Shown here piece by piece: positions 15,142-24,159 of a stretch of DNA of 64,000 bases (the stretch's first letter is position 1; every line of letters starts with the position of its first letter). The notes under the pieces were generated by a model. The model had not been told where the DNA came from. It ran no database searches and was given only the letters and a program-made list of their open reading frames with translations. The stretch spans positions 16,005 to 80,004 of the forward strand of contig NZ_PJME01000045.1 in NCBI RefSeq assembly GCF_002954775.1. Direction: 5' to 3'. The position numbers and the translations under genes were made by a program. This stretch comes from Streptomyces geranii. GTDB taxonomy: Bacteria > Actinomycetota > Actinomycetes > Streptomycetales > Streptomycetaceae.

Positions 15142-16119
15142 TCAGTGCCAGGGCAGCCGGCCTCGTCGCTCCCAGTACAGGTGCGGTTCCTCCACCAGCG
15201 CGGCCAGGCGCGACAGCTGGTCCTCGTCCAGGTCCACGACCGCTGCATGCAGGTTCGACGCGAGCTGGGCCGCCGTGGCCGCGCCGGACAGGACGACCCC
15301 GGCCCACGGCTGCCGCAGTACCAGCGCCAGGGCTACGGCGTCCGCGCCCAGGCCCGTCTCCTCGGCGATGGTCCGTACGGTGTCCGGTGCCTGGGCTGCG
15401 GCGAGGCGGCCGTTGGCCATGCCCTCCTTGACGATCACCGTCAGGCCGGCGTCGTGGGCCTCGGCGAGGGCGGGACCGGCGGAGGTCTCCAGGACGTTGT
15501 ACGTCGACTGGACGGTACGGAAGAGGGGCTCGCCGTCGACCGTCACCGCGAGGGCGGCGCGGATGGTGGCCGCCTGGGCGGGGCCGCTGGTGGAGAAGCC
15601 GACGGTCAGGCCCTCGGCGGCGGCCTCCGCGAGACGGGCGTGGAGGGCCTTGTCCGACAGGGCCGGGCTCTCGGGGGTCAGCGAGTGGATCTGGTAGAGG
15701 TCCAGGTGGGCGCCGAGGAGGTGGGCGGTCTCGGCGCGCTGACGGTCGTACGTCGGGAGGGTGTGGTCCTTGACCTCGTGCCGCTCGGCGTCCGTGGTCC
15801 AGTCGGCGGTGTAGGTGTAGCCCCATTTGCTGCCGACGACCACGTCGTCCCGGGCAGGGGTCTTGTTCAGCCAGTCCGCGAGGAACTCCTCCGAGCGGCC
15901 GTAGGAGCGGGCCGCGTCGAAGTAGCGGACGCCTTGGGCGTAGGCGGCGTCGAGGAGTTCGTGGGTTCGGGTGCGGAGGGCTTCTGGCGTGCGGTGCTCT
16001 GCGAGGCCTAGGTCGTGGTTCCGGTTCAGGGTGATGTAGCCGGGGCGGGCGACTGCGGCTAGGCCCAGGCCGAGGTGGGAGGTGGGGGTGGTGACGTTGG
16101 CGAGTTGGGCGAAGGGCAT
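15142..16119 (-). CDS. Aldo/keto reductase
   Basis: 325 residues of a (beta/alpha)8 NADPH-dependent oxidoreductase. The catalytic tetrad is complete: Asp and Tyr in RYFDAARSYGRSEEF, Lys in VVVGSKWGYT and His in DLYQIHSL. The C-terminal NADPH-binding part has VVLSGAATAAQLASN. It reduces aldehydes or ketones; substrate unknown. ATG at 16119 with GAAGG very close to it. It lies upstream of the TetR gene on the same strand but the TetR operator between them suggests a separate promoter. Confidence 0.88.
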   Translation of the reverse strand: MPFAQLANVTTPTSHLGLGLAAVARPGYITLNRNHDLGLAEHRTPEALRTRTHELLDAAYAQGVRYFDAARSYGRSEEFLADWLNKTPARDDVVVGSKWGYTYTADWTTDAERHEVKDHTLPTYDRQRAETAHLLGAHLDLYQIHSLTPESPALSDKALHARLAEAAAEGLTVGFSTSGPAQAATIRAALAVTVDGEPLFRTVQSTYNVLETSAGPALAEAHDAGLTVIVKEGMANGRLAAAQAPDTVRTIAEETGLGADAVALALVLRQPWAGVVLSGAATAAQLASNLHAAVVDLDEDQLSRLAALVEEPHLYWERRGRLPWH

Positions 16120-16196
16120 GCCTTCAACGTAGCGTGGGATGCCCTTCGCCTCAGGGGGTGGGTTGTGCGGATTCGTTGGCGGGTGCGGCGCCGTTG

Positions 16197-16225
16197 TGGC
16201 TGGTCGCGCAGTTCCCCGCGCCCCT
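16197..16225. repeat. Dispersed intergenic repeat, copy 3, touching the argH stop
   Basis: Exact 29-bp core. Its last two bases overlap the argH TAG (16224-16226), so the repeat forms the immediate 3' end of the argG-argH message. Confidence 0.8.
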
Positions 16226-17654
16226 AAAGACTCTTCGCCTGCGCCCATTCGTGTTGTGCTGCCACGTTCTGCTTGATCTCTGCCAGCTGTACCGCCACCG
16301 CGCTCGGGGCCGTGCCGCCCCTGCCGTTGCGGGAGGCCAGGGCGCCGGGGACGTTCAGGACTGACCGGACCTCGGGGGTCAGGTGGGCGCTGATCTTGGC
16401 GAACTGGTCGTCGGTGAGGCCGTCCAGTTCCACGCCGTCCGCCTCCGCCGCCTTCACGCACTCGCCCGCGACCTCGTGGGCCACCCGGAAGGGGACGCCC
16501 TTCTTGACCAGCCACTCCGCGATGTCCGTGGCGAGGGAGAAGCCGGCCGGGGCCAGTTCCTCCATGCGGTCGCGGTGGATCGTGAGGGTGGCCATCATGC
16601 CCGTGAAGGCCGGGAGCAGGACTTCCAGTTGGTCGCAGGAGTCGAAGACCGGCTCCTTGTCCTCCTGGAGGTCTCGGTTGTAGGCCAGGGGGAGGGCCTT
16701 GAGCGTGGCCAGTAGGCCCGTCAGGTTGCCGATCAGGCGGCCGGACTTTCCTCGGGCCAGCTCCGCGATGTCCGGGTTCTTCTTCTGCGGCATGATCGAC
16801 GAGCCCGTCGAGAACGCGTCGTGGAGGGTCACGAAGGAGAACTCCTTCGTGTTCCAGATGATGACCTCCTCGGCGATCCGGGAGAGGTTGATCCCGATCA
16901 TCGCCGTGATGAACGCGAACTCCGCCACGAAGTCGCGCGAGGCCGTGCCGTCGATCGAGTTCGCCACGCTGCCGTGCTCGAAGCCCAGGTCCTTCGCCAC
17001 CGACTCCGGGTCCAGTCCGAGGGAGGAGCCCGCCAGGGCGCCCGAGCCGTAGGGGGACACCGCTGTGCGTTCGTCCCACTGGCGCAGGCGCTCCGCGTCC
17101 CTCGACAGGGGCTGGACGTGGGCCAGGACGTGGTGGGCGAACAGGACCGGCTGGGCGTGCTGGAGGTGGGTGCGGCCGGGCATCGCCACGTCCGGGTGGG
17201 CCTCCGCGAGGCCGATCAGCGCGTCCTGGAGGTCGGCGATCAGACCGCCGAGCACGCGGGCGTGGTCCCGCAGGTACATGCGGAAGAGGGTGGCGACCTG
17301 GTCGTTGCGCGAGCGGCCGGCGCGGAGCTTGCCGCCGAGGTCGGGGCCGAGGATCTCCAACAGGCCGCGTTCCAGGGCCGTATGGACGTCCTCGTCGGCG
17401 ATCGTGCCGACCAGGGTGCCGTCGGCGACGTTCGCCGCGAGCTGGTCGAGGCCCGCGAGCATGCGGGTCAGCTCGTCGTCGGTGAGCAGGCCCGCCTTGT
17501 GCAGCACGCGCGCGTGGGCACGCGAACCGGCGATGTCGTAGGGCGCGAGCCGCCAGTCGAAGTGGACGGACGCGGACAGCTTCGCCAGGGCCTCGGCGGG
17601 ACCGTCGGCGAAACGGCCGCCCCAGAGCCGTACGTCACCGCTGTTGCTGCTCAC
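16224..17654 (-). CDS. argH: Argininosuccinate lyase
   Basis: 476 residues. The fumarase/aspartase-superfamily signature GSSIMPQKKNPD is present near residue 285, with the earlier SRNDQVATLFRMY and TH-containing GRTHLQHAQPVLFAHH blocks that build the shared active site. It splits argininosuccinate into arginine and fumarate, the last step of arginine synthesis. GTG start with AGGAG eight bases upstream. It follows argG by 110 bp on the same strand, with a strong hairpin between them that may adjust argH expression. The dispersed repeat lies directly at the stop. Confidence 0.95.
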   Translation of the reverse strand: MSSNSGDVRLWGGRFADGPAEALAKLSASVHFDWRLAPYDIAGSRAHARVLHKAGLLTDDELTRMLAGLDQLAANVADGTLVGTIADEDVHTALERGLLEILGPDLGGKLRAGRSRNDQVATLFRMYLRDHARVLGGLIADLQDALIGLAEAHPDVAMPGRTHLQHAQPVLFAHHVLAHVQPLSRDAERLRQWDERTAVSPYGSGALAGSSLGLDPESVAKDLGFEHGSVANSIDGTASRDFVAEFAFITAMIGINLSRIAEEVIIWNTKEFSFVTLHDAFSTGSSIMPQKKNPDIAELARGKSGRLIGNLTGLLATLKALPLAYNRDLQEDKEPVFDSCDQLEVLLPAFTGMMATLTIHRDRMEELAPAGFSLATDIAEWLVKKGVPFRVAHEVAGECVKAAEADGVELDGLTDDQFAKISAHLTPEVRSVLNVPGALASRNGRGGTAPSAVAVQLAEIKQNVAAQHEWAQAKSL

Positions 17655-17702
17655 TTGTGTTGCTCCTAGCAGAAAGGCAGAAAGAAGGCAGGGGGTGGAA
17701 GT

Positions 17703-17741
17703 GCGACCGCCTCCCCACCCGTACGGAGGGGAGGCGGTCGC
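17703..17741 (-). terminator. 14-bp stem-loop between argG and argH
   Basis: Arms 17703-17716 and 17728-17741 pair fully around an 11-base loop (acccgtacgga). It starts about 25 bases past the argG stop. It may be a partial terminator or a processing/stability element inside the argGH message. Confidence 0.7.
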
Positions 17742-17764
17742 GAACAACCGTATCGGTTACGGCA

Positions 17765-18958
17765 CTACGCCTGGTCGCGCTTGGCCGCGATCTTCGACGA
17801 CAGGCTGTAGATGTCGATGAAGCCCTTGGCCGCGGCCTGGTCGAACGTGTCGCCCGTGTCGTACGTGGCGAGGTTGAAGTCGTAGAGGGAGGTGTCCGAG
17901 CGCCGGCCCGTGACCACCGCGCGACCGCCGTGCAGGGTCATCCGGACATCGCCGTTGACGTGCTGGTTGGCCTCGTTGATGAAGCCGTCCAGGGCGCGCT
18001 TGAGCGGGGAGAACCACTGGCCGTCGTAGACCAGCTCGCCCCAGCGCTGCTCGACCTGCCGCTTGTAGCGGGCCAGTTCGCGCTCGACCGTGACGTTCTC
18101 CAGCTCCTGGTGGGCCGTGATCAGGGCGATCGCGCCCGGAGCCTCGTACACCTCACGGGACTTGATGCCGACGAGGCGGTCCTCGACCATGTCGATCCGG
18201 CCGATGCCCTGGGCGCCGGCCCGCTCGTTGAGCTGCTGGATCGCCTGGAGGACGGAGACGGGCTTGCCGTCGATCGCGACCGGGACGCCCTCCTGGAAGG
18301 TCACGACGACCTCGTCGGCCTCGCGCTGCTCGGCCGGGTTCGAGGTGTACTCGTAGATGTCCTCGATCGGGGCGTTCCAGATGTCCTCCAGGAAGCCCGT
18401 CTCGACCGCGCGCCCGAAGACGTTCTGGTCGATGGAGTACGGGGACTTCTTGGTGGTGGCGATCGGGAGCTGCTTCTCCTCGCAGAAGGCGATCGCCTTG
18501 TCGCGGGTCATCGCGTAGTCACGGACCGGGGCGATGCACTTGAGGTCGGGGGCGAGGGCGACGATGCCGGCCTCGAACCGCACCTGGTCGTTGCCCTTGC
18601 CGGTGCAGCCGTGGGCGACCGTGGTCGCGCCGTGCTTCTGGGCGGCGGCGACGAGGTGCTTGACGATCGTCGGCCGGGAGAGGGCGGAGACCAGCGGGTA
18701 GCGGTCCATGTAGAGGGCGTTGGCCTTGATCGCGGGGAGGCAGTACTCCTCGGCGAACTCGTCCCGGGCGTCGGCCACTTCGGCCTCGACCGCGCCGCAC
18801 GCGAGGGCGCGCTTGCGGATGACGTCCAGGTCCTCGCCGCCCTGGCCGACATCGACCGCGACCGCGATGACCTCGGCGCCCGTCTCCTCGGCGATCCAGC
18901 CGATGGCGACGGAGGTGTCCAGACCGCCTGAGTAGGCGAGTACGACGCGCTCGGTCAC
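17765..18958 (-). CDS. argG: Argininosuccinate synthase
   Basis: 397 residues, normal for type I ArgG. The ATP-pyrophosphatase P-loop AYSGGLDTS is at residues 8-16; the citrulline/aspartate-binding stretches HGCTGKGNDQVRFE and SPYSIDQNVFGR follow. It joins citrulline and aspartate using ATP. GTG start with AGGAG seven bases upstream. ARG boxes lie at 18990-19014, just before the gene, so ArgR should repress it. In S. coelicolor, from memory, argG sits far from argH; here the two are adjacent, as in S. clavuligerus. Confidence 0.95.
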   Translation of the reverse strand: MTERVVLAYSGGLDTSVAIGWIAEETGAEVIAVAVDVGQGGEDLDVIRKRALACGAVEAEVADARDEFAEEYCLPAIKANALYMDRYPLVSALSRPTIVKHLVAAAQKHGATTVAHGCTGKGNDQVRFEAGIVALAPDLKCIAPVRDYAMTRDKAIAFCEEKQLPIATTKKSPYSIDQNVFGRAVETGFLEDIWNAPIEDIYEYTSNPAEQREADEVVVTFQEGVPVAIDGKPVSVLQAIQQLNERAGAQGIGRIDMVEDRLVGIKSREVYEAPGAIALITAHQELENVTVERELARYKRQVEQRWGELVYDGQWFSPLKRALDGFINEANQHVNGDVRMTLHGGRAVVTGRRSDTSLYDFNLATYDTGDTFDQAAAKGFIDIYSLSSKIAAKRDQA

Positions 18959-18989
18959 GGGTTTTCTCCTCACAGTGCATTCGCTGACA

Positions 18990-19014
18990 TGCATGAGTAT
19001 GCAGCACTCTGCAT
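18990..19014. promoter_or_regulatory. argG: ARG boxes (ArgR operator) of argG-argH
   Basis: tgcat-gagt-atgca (18990-19003) overlaps a second palindrome atgca-gcactc-tgcat (18999-19014). These match the actinobacterial ARG-box half-site TGCAT/ATGCA. They lie 32-56 bases upstream of the argG start. Confidence 0.85.
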
Positions 19015-19166
19015 GGTTCGTCAATCTCGGAAAATTTTCCTGTGGATGTTTGACGAGCGCTTGAACACTCGAAACCGCTTACCCGTACCTGTGATCGACG
19101 CAGGCGCCGCGTCCGTAAAGCGAGTGGAACCACGCAGCCACCCCCTGACCCGAGTGAGGCATCCGC

Positions 19167-20018
19167 ATGTCCAGGGCTCTTCCGAAGTACAACAAGCGTC
19201 GTGTGGGCATCATCGGCGGCGCCGCCGCAGTGGCTCTGTCCGGTGCGATCGTCGCCGGCTCCGCCCTTGCCGGGGAAACGTCCAAGAGCAACACCACGGC
19301 GCAGGCGACCACCAAGGCCGCCGTCCCGACGGTGAACTGCCCGGCGGTCGCGAACAGACTGCCCGCGATCCCCGCGTCCGCGAAGGCCGAGGTCGACCGC
19401 AACCTCGCCCTCCTCAACACGCAGATCGCCGAGGCGAACAAGCGCATCGTCGACACCCAGGGCCAGGGCGGCCCCAACTTCATCGCGAACGCGATCACCG
19501 GTCCGCTCAAGGACAAGCGCGTGGCGACCATCAACCGCATCGCCACCGCCATCGGCCGCACGGCCGCCAAGCCGGTCGGTCTCGACGCGCTGGCCCCCTG
19601 CACCCTCAACAACGCGGCCGGCGGCGCGGCTGCCGCGACTCCGGCCGCGACGCCGACCCAGGCGGCCGGGAACACCGGCAACGCGGGGAACACCGGCAAC
19701 GCCGGGAACACGGGCAACGCAGGCGTCGGCACCTTCAGCTGCCCGGACGTGGCCTCGCGTCTGCCCGCGATCCCGGCGTCGGCGAAGGCCGAGGTCGACC
19801 GCAACCTGGCCCTGCTGAACACGCAGATCCAGGAGGCCAACGCCCGGCTCGTGAGCACCCAGGGCCAGGGCGGCCCCAACTTCGTCCAGAACGCGATCGC
19901 CGGCCCGCTCAAGGACAAGCGCGTGGCCACCATCAACCGCATCGCCACCGCCATCGGCCGCACGGCCGCCAAGCCGACCGGCCTGGACTCCCTGGCTGCC
20001 TGCACGCTCACCAAGTGA
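19167..20018 (+). CDS. Secreted protein of two tandem Cys-containing domains, unknown function
   Basis: 283 residues. A Sec signal peptide spans about 1-36 (basic KYNKRR, then hydrophobic core ending AGSALAGE). The mature part is a duplicated domain: copy A about residues 57-148 and copy B about 190-283, each opening with a Cys-Pro (NCPAVA, SCPDVA), sharing RLPAIPASAKAEVDRNLALL and a second Cys near the end (APCTL, AACTL). The linker is Thr/Ala-rich with repeated NTGNAG. The DNA copies are offset by 402 bp and almost identical over their 3' parts, so the duplication is recent or under conversion. The Cys pair likely forms one disulfide per domain. GAGG seven bases before the ATG. Function unknown; a wall or spore-surface role is a guess. 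Confidence 0.8.
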   Translation: MSRALPKYNKRRVGIIGGAAAVALSGAIVAGSALAGETSKSNTTAQATTKAAVPTVNCPAVANRLPAIPASAKAEVDRNLALLNTQIAEANKRIVDTQGQGGPNFIANAITGPLKDKRVATINRIATAIGRTAAKPVGLDALAPCTLNNAAGGAAAATPAATPTQAAGNTGNAGNTGNAGNTGNAGVGTFSCPDVASRLPAIPASAKAEVDRNLALLNTQIQEANARLVSTQGQGGPNFVQNAIAGPLKDKRVATINRIATAIGRTAAKPTGLDSLAACTLTK

Positions 20019-20032
20019 CGTGACAGGCACCG

Positions 20033-20068
20033 TGGCCGCCCCGATGCAAGCGCCGGCCGGGGCGGCCA
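20033..20068 (+). terminator. 11-bp stem-loop after the secreted-protein gene
   Basis: tggccgccccg (20033-20043) pairs with cggggcggcca (20058-20068) across a 14-base loop, 14 bases past the stop. Confidence 0.75.
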
Positions 20069-20152
20069 TGGTTCCTGTTCAGCCACTGGCACAGGGACAC
20101 AGGCGCGTAAAAGCTTAGACAGGTGAACGACTTTCCCCGACAATAGTTAGTC

Positions 20153-20740
20153 ATGGGAAAGACCTACGACCGCATCGACGGCCGCCTCCGTACGTTCATC
20201 GAGGCGCAGCCCCTCTTCTTCACCGCGACCGCCCCGCTCTCCGGCGACGGCACGGTCAACCTCTCCCCCAAGGGGCTCAAGGGCTCCTTCGTGATCCTCG
20301 ACGAGCGAGCCGTCGCCTATCTCGACTTCGCGGGCAGCAACGCCGAGACCGTCGCGCATCTGCGCGAGAACGGCCGGATCACCCTGATGTGGTGCGCCTT
20401 CGAGGGCCCGCCGAACATCGTCCGGCTGCACGGCCGCGGTGAGCCGGTCTTCCGTGACGACCCGCGCTTCCCCGAACTCCTCGCCCGCTTCCCGGACATC
20501 GACGCCGGCGATCACGGGCTGCGGGCGATCATCGTCGTACGGGCCGAGGCCGTCCGGGACAGCTGTGGCTACGCGGTGCCCCTCATGTCGTACGACGGCG
20601 ACCGCGACCTGCACGGCAGGCGCTTCGCGCGTGAGGACGACGCCTCGCTGAGCGCCTACTTCGAGAAGAAGGACCACATCGCGACGAGCCTGGACGGCCT
20701 ACCCGGGCTGCCGTTGCCGCTCCCGCCCAGTACGGTCTGA
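20153..20740 (+). CDS. Pyridoxamine 5'-phosphate oxidase-family (PPOX) protein
   Basis: 195 residues with the split-barrel FMN/F420-binding fold: LFFTATAPLSGDGTVNLSPKGLKGSF near the N-terminus, VAYLDFAGSNAETVAHLRENGRITLMW in the middle, and RLHGRGEPV. Members are flavin or F420-dependent oxidoreductases, or flavin/haem binders; which one cannot be told. No Shine-Dalgarno is visible and a -10-like CAATAGT lies just upstream, so the mRNA may be leaderless. The next gene starts three bases after its stop. Confidence 0.85.
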   Translation: MGKTYDRIDGRLRTFIEAQPLFFTATAPLSGDGTVNLSPKGLKGSFVILDERAVAYLDFAGSNAETVAHLRENGRITLMWCAFEGPPNIVRLHGRGEPVFRDDPRFPELLARFPDIDAGDHGLRAIIVVRAEAVRDSCGYAVPLMSYDGDRDLHGRRFAREDDASLSAYFEKKDHIATSLDGLPGLPLPLPPSTV

Positions 20741-20743
20741 GCC

Positions 20744-21448
20744 ATGCGCCCCGGAGCCGCCGTCGTCCTCGCGTCCGCGTCCCTTCTCGTCCTCGCCGCC
20801 GGGGTCCCTCCCACGGCCGCGCCCCCGCTGCCCGCCCGGCTGGCCGACACGGGCGGCGGCACCCAGCTGATCACCGCTCAGGCGCCGGACGCCAAGGCGA
20901 CCTCGGGGACGCTCACCTGGTGGGACCTGCGCGACGGACGGTGGACGAAGGCCGGTTCCGCGCCCGCCCGCTTCGGGGCGAACGGGCTCGTCGAGGGCGC
21001 CGCCCGCAAGCAGGGCACGAACACCACTCCGACCGGGCTGTACGACCTCCCGTACGCCTTCGGCATCAAGTCGGCGCCGGCCGGTACCGAAGTCACCTAC
21101 CGGCCTGTGCGGCAGAACTCCTGGTGGTGTCAGGACAACGACTCGCGCTCCTACAACCGCTGGACCGAGCCCCGCCCCGCCGACTGCCGGGCCGCCGAGT
21201 CCGAGCACCTGATCTCGTACACCGAGCAGTACGCGCACGCGTACGTCATCGGTTTCAACTACGCCCAGCCGGTGCGCAAGCGCGGTGCGGGGATTTTCCT
21301 GCACGTCAACGGGCGTGCGGCGACCGCCGGTTGTGTGTCCGTGTCCGCGGCGGCGATGCGGGCGGTCCTGGCCTGGGCGGAGCCGGACCGACGGCCGCAC
21401 ATCGCGATCGGTACGACGGGCGGGCCGACGGCGATCACCCGTTACTGA
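20744..21448 (+). CDS. Secreted L,D-transpeptidase-like (YkuD) protein
   Basis: 234 residues. A signal peptide covers about 1-27 (hydrophobic VVLASASLLVLAAG, then PTAAPP). The catalytic YkuD motif is visible as HVNGRAATAGCVSVS near residue 187, with the His and the Cys nucleophile of the HxnG...GCV pattern. L,D-transpeptidases cross-link or attach proteins to peptidoglycan; in actinomycetes some lone YkuD proteins act only as wall hydrolases or carriers. It begins three bases after the PPOX gene, so both share a transcript although their functions do not obviously connect. Confidence 0.85.
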   Translation: MRPGAAVVLASASLLVLAAGVPPTAAPPLPARLADTGGGTQLITAQAPDAKATSGTLTWWDLRDGRWTKAGSAPARFGANGLVEGAARKQGTNTTPTGLYDLPYAFGIKSAPAGTEVTYRPVRQNSWWCQDNDSRSYNRWTEPRPADCRAAESEHLISYTEQYAHAYVIGFNYAQPVRKRGAGIFLHVNGRAATAGCVSVSAAAMRAVLAWAEPDRRPHIAIGTTGGPTAITRY

Positions 21449-21623
21449 ACACGCTGCCGAGCACGCTCCTGAGCGTCACGCGGCTCCTCTGAGCGCGCGT
21501 TACCGACCGTCACACCTGTTGTCTGTGGACTCCGTGCGGCACTGAACACTCAGCGGCCGTGGCACGTATGGAAGGGCCAAGGGGCCAAGCCTCTCGACTA
21601 GACCCCGTCCCACGGAGGAACCC

Positions 21624-23006
21624 GTGACCACCACGATCCAAGGCGGACGTGCCGCGCGGCGCCAGACGATGCGCAGCATCCGGCCCAAACGCTCCCCCGC
21701 CGTCCCGCTGCTGCTCGCCGTGGCGGCGGGCGCGGCCGGGGTGATCTGGCTCTGGTGGAGCAACACCCCGTCCCTCGCCGACACCACCGCCCAGATCATC
21801 GCGGCGGGCCGGATCACCGGTCTGCTCGGCGGCTACCTGATGGCACTGGTCGTACTCCAGATGGCACGGGTGCCCGCGCTGGAGCGCCGGGTCGGCTCGG
21901 ACCGGGTGGCGCGCTGGCACGCGATGAGCGGCCGGTACACGCTCTGCCTGGTCGTGGCACATGTCGTCCTGATCATGTACGGGTACGCGCTCCAGGCCGG
22001 GAACACCTTCGGCGACATCGTCCAGCAGACGGTCGACTCGGTGAACCAGCTGCCCGACATGGGCAAGGCGGCGATCGGCACGGGCATCCTGGTGTTCATC
22101 GGGCTCATCTCGATCGGCCCGGTGCGGCGGATGATCCCGTACGACCTCTGGTACCACGTGCACCTGCTGACGTACGCGGCGACCTTCCTCACCTTCTGGC
22201 ACCAGCTCTCCACGGGCAACGAGTTCGTCGTCGAACCGGCCGCGAAGACCGCCTGGTACGCGCTGTACGGCTCGGTGACCGCGCTGGTCATCTGGTACCG
22301 CATCCTCACGCCGATCCGGCTGAACATGCGGCACCGGCTGAAGGTCGAGGCGGTCATCGAGGAGACCCCGGGCATCGTGTCCGTGCTGATGAGCGGCAAG
22401 AAGCTGCACCGCATGGGCGCGGAGGCGGGCCAGTTCTTCCGCTGGCGCTTCCTGGCCCCGGGTATGCGGTTCAGCTCGCACCCGTACTCCCTGTCGGCGG
22501 CCCCCCGCCCCAACATGCTGCGCATCACCGTGAAGGCGATCGGCGACCACAGCTCGGCCCTGCGCGAACTGGAGCCCGGCACCCGGGTGTGGGCCGAGGG
22601 CCCGTACGGCGCCCTGACCGCCGCCAAGCGCAGCAAGGGCAAGGTGCTGCTGGTCGCGGGCGGTGTCGGTATCACCCCGATGCGCGCCCTGTTCGAGACC
22701 CTGCCCGGCGCGGCGGGCGACCTCACCCTTCTCTACCGGGCCAACAGCACCCAGGACCTGGCCCTCTGGGACGAACTGGCGGGTATCGCCAATGAGCGCG
22801 GCGCCCGCCTGATGTACGCGGTCAACAGCCCCGACGGAGAGCGCCCGGACATCTCGCCGGAGTCGCTGCGCCGGAAGCTGCCGGACATCGACGAGCACGA
22901 CGTCTTCATGTGCGGGCCGCCCGGCTTCGCGCAGGGCGTCTACGAGGCATTGCGCGGCGCGGGTGTTCCGGCGCGTCGTATCCACCACGAGTCGTTCGAG
23001 ATGTGA
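21624..23006 (+). CDS. Ferric-reductase-like transmembrane NAD(P)H:flavin/haem oxidoreductase
   Basis: 460 residues. About 1-225 hold six membrane helices with paired His residues (RWHAMSGR...VVAHVVL and WYHVHLL...FWHQ), the layout of the haem-binding ferric reductase/NADPH oxidase membrane domain. The C-terminal part is a ferredoxin-NADP reductase fold: FAD motif HPYSLSAAP, nicotinamide-binding VAGGVGITPMRAL and MCGPPGF near the end. It should take electrons from cytosolic NAD(P)H and pass them across the membrane. GTG start with GGAGG five bases upstream. Followed at 19 bases by the FMN-binding gene and then apbE, so the likely acceptor is the flavinylated protein. Confidence 0.9.
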   Translation: MTTTIQGGRAARRQTMRSIRPKRSPAVPLLLAVAAGAAGVIWLWWSNTPSLADTTAQIIAAGRITGLLGGYLMALVVLQMARVPALERRVGSDRVARWHAMSGRYTLCLVVAHVVLIMYGYALQAGNTFGDIVQQTVDSVNQLPDMGKAAIGTGILVFIGLISIGPVRRMIPYDLWYHVHLLTYAATFLTFWHQLSTGNEFVVEPAAKTAWYALYGSVTALVIWYRILTPIRLNMRHRLKVEAVIEETPGIVSVLMSGKKLHRMGAEAGQFFRWRFLAPGMRFSSHPYSLSAAPRPNMLRITVKAIGDHSSALRELEPGTRVWAEGPYGALTAAKRSKGKVLLVAGGVGITPMRALFETLPGAAGDLTLLYRANSTQDLALWDELAGIANERGARLMYAVNSPDGERPDISPESLRRKLPDIDEHDVFMCGPPGFAQGVYEALRGAGVPARRIHHESFEM

Positions 23007-23025
23007 GCGACAGGAGCCAGGAGCG

Positions 23026-24159
23026 ATGAAGAAGAGTCACCCCTTTCGGCGTGTGATGCTCGCGAGCGCCGCCACAGTCTCCGGAATCGTGCTGCTGCTG
23101 ACGCTGAAGCCGTCGTCGGACCCAGGGTCCGCCCAGGCGGCCGGCGCACTGCCCCAGCAGACGTCGGCGGCCCAGGAGTCGGCCCAGGGCGGTGCGACCG
23201 CCAAGGACGGCACGTTCACCGGCGACGCGGTCGACACGCAGTACGGTCAGGTCCAGGTCCGCATCACGGTGGCCGGCGGGAAGATCACCAAGGCGGAGGC
23301 CGTCAAGGCTCCCAGCGGCGGCCAGAGCACCGCGATCTCCGGCAACGCCATCCCCAAGCTCAACGCCGAGGCCGTCGCCGCGAGCACCGCGGACATCGAC
23401 GCGATCTCCGGCGCCTCCTACACCAGCGCGGGCTACGGCAAGTCGCTGCAGTCCGCCCTGGACAAGGCCAGCGCGGGCACGGGCGCAGCCGCGGGCGGTG
23501 GCACGGCGCAGGCCGCCACGGTCACCGGCGACGCGGTGGACACGCAGTACGGCCAGGTCCAGGTTCGTATCACCGTGGCCGGCGGCAAGATCACCAAGGC
23601 GGAGGCCGTCAAGGCCCCCAGCGGCGGCCAGAGCACGACGATCTCCGGCAACGCGATCCCGAAGCTCAACGCGGCGGCGGTGGCGGCCGGTACCGCCGAC
23701 ATCGACGCGATCTCGGGCGCCAGCTACACCAGCGCCGGGTACAAGACGTCCCTGCAGTCCGCCCTGGACAAGGTCCCGGCCGCGGAGTCGGACCCGAGCA
23801 CGGGTACGGGCGCGGAGGCAGGTGCGGCGGAGAGCGCCGCTCCGGCGACCAGTGCACCGGCGGCGGGAGGGGCGGTCTCCAACGGCGGTGGCACCTTCAC
23901 CGGCAGCGTCGTCCAGACCGAGTACGGCCCGGTCCAGGTGCGGGTCACGCTGACCGACGGCCGGATCACCTCGGCGTCGGCGGTGCAGGCACCCAGCGGT
24001 GGCCGCAGCGACCAGATCTCCGGCGACGCGATCCCCAAGCTCAACGAGCAGGCGATCACGGTGGGCGACGGCGACATCGACGCGGTGTCGGGCGCCAGCT
24101 ACACCAGCGCGGGCTACAAGGAGTCCCTCCAGTCGGCCCTGGACCAGGCCGGTGGTTGA
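23026..24159 (+). CDS. Exported protein with three tandem FMN-binding domains
   Basis: 377 residues. The N-terminus has a twin Arg followed by a hydrophobic stretch (PFRRVMLASAATVSG), a signal or anchor. Three FMN_bind domains follow: about 60-148, 160-248 and 283-377, each with SGASYTSAGY near its end, where the Thr is the site of phosphoester FMN attachment by ApbE. The first two domains are nearly identical, including at the DNA level. Linkers are Ala/Gly/Thr-rich and flexible. It should carry up to three covalent FMNs outside the membrane and receive electrons from the upstream ferric-reductase-like protein. ATG with AGGAG six bases upstream. ApbE overlaps its 3' end. Confidence 0.92.
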   Translation: MKKSHPFRRVMLASAATVSGIVLLLTLKPSSDPGSAQAAGALPQQTSAAQESAQGGATAKDGTFTGDAVDTQYGQVQVRITVAGGKITKAEAVKAPSGGQSTAISGNAIPKLNAEAVAASTADIDAISGASYTSAGYGKSLQSALDKASAGTGAAAGGGTAQAATVTGDAVDTQYGQVQVRITVAGGKITKAEAVKAPSGGQSTTISGNAIPKLNAAAVAAGTADIDAISGASYTSAGYKTSLQSALDKVPAAESDPSTGTGAEAGAAESAAPATSAPAAGGAVSNGGGTFTGSVVQTEYGPVQVRVTLTDGRITSASAVQAPSGGRSDQISGDAIPKLNEQAITVGDGDIDAVSGASYTSAGYKESLQSALDQAGG

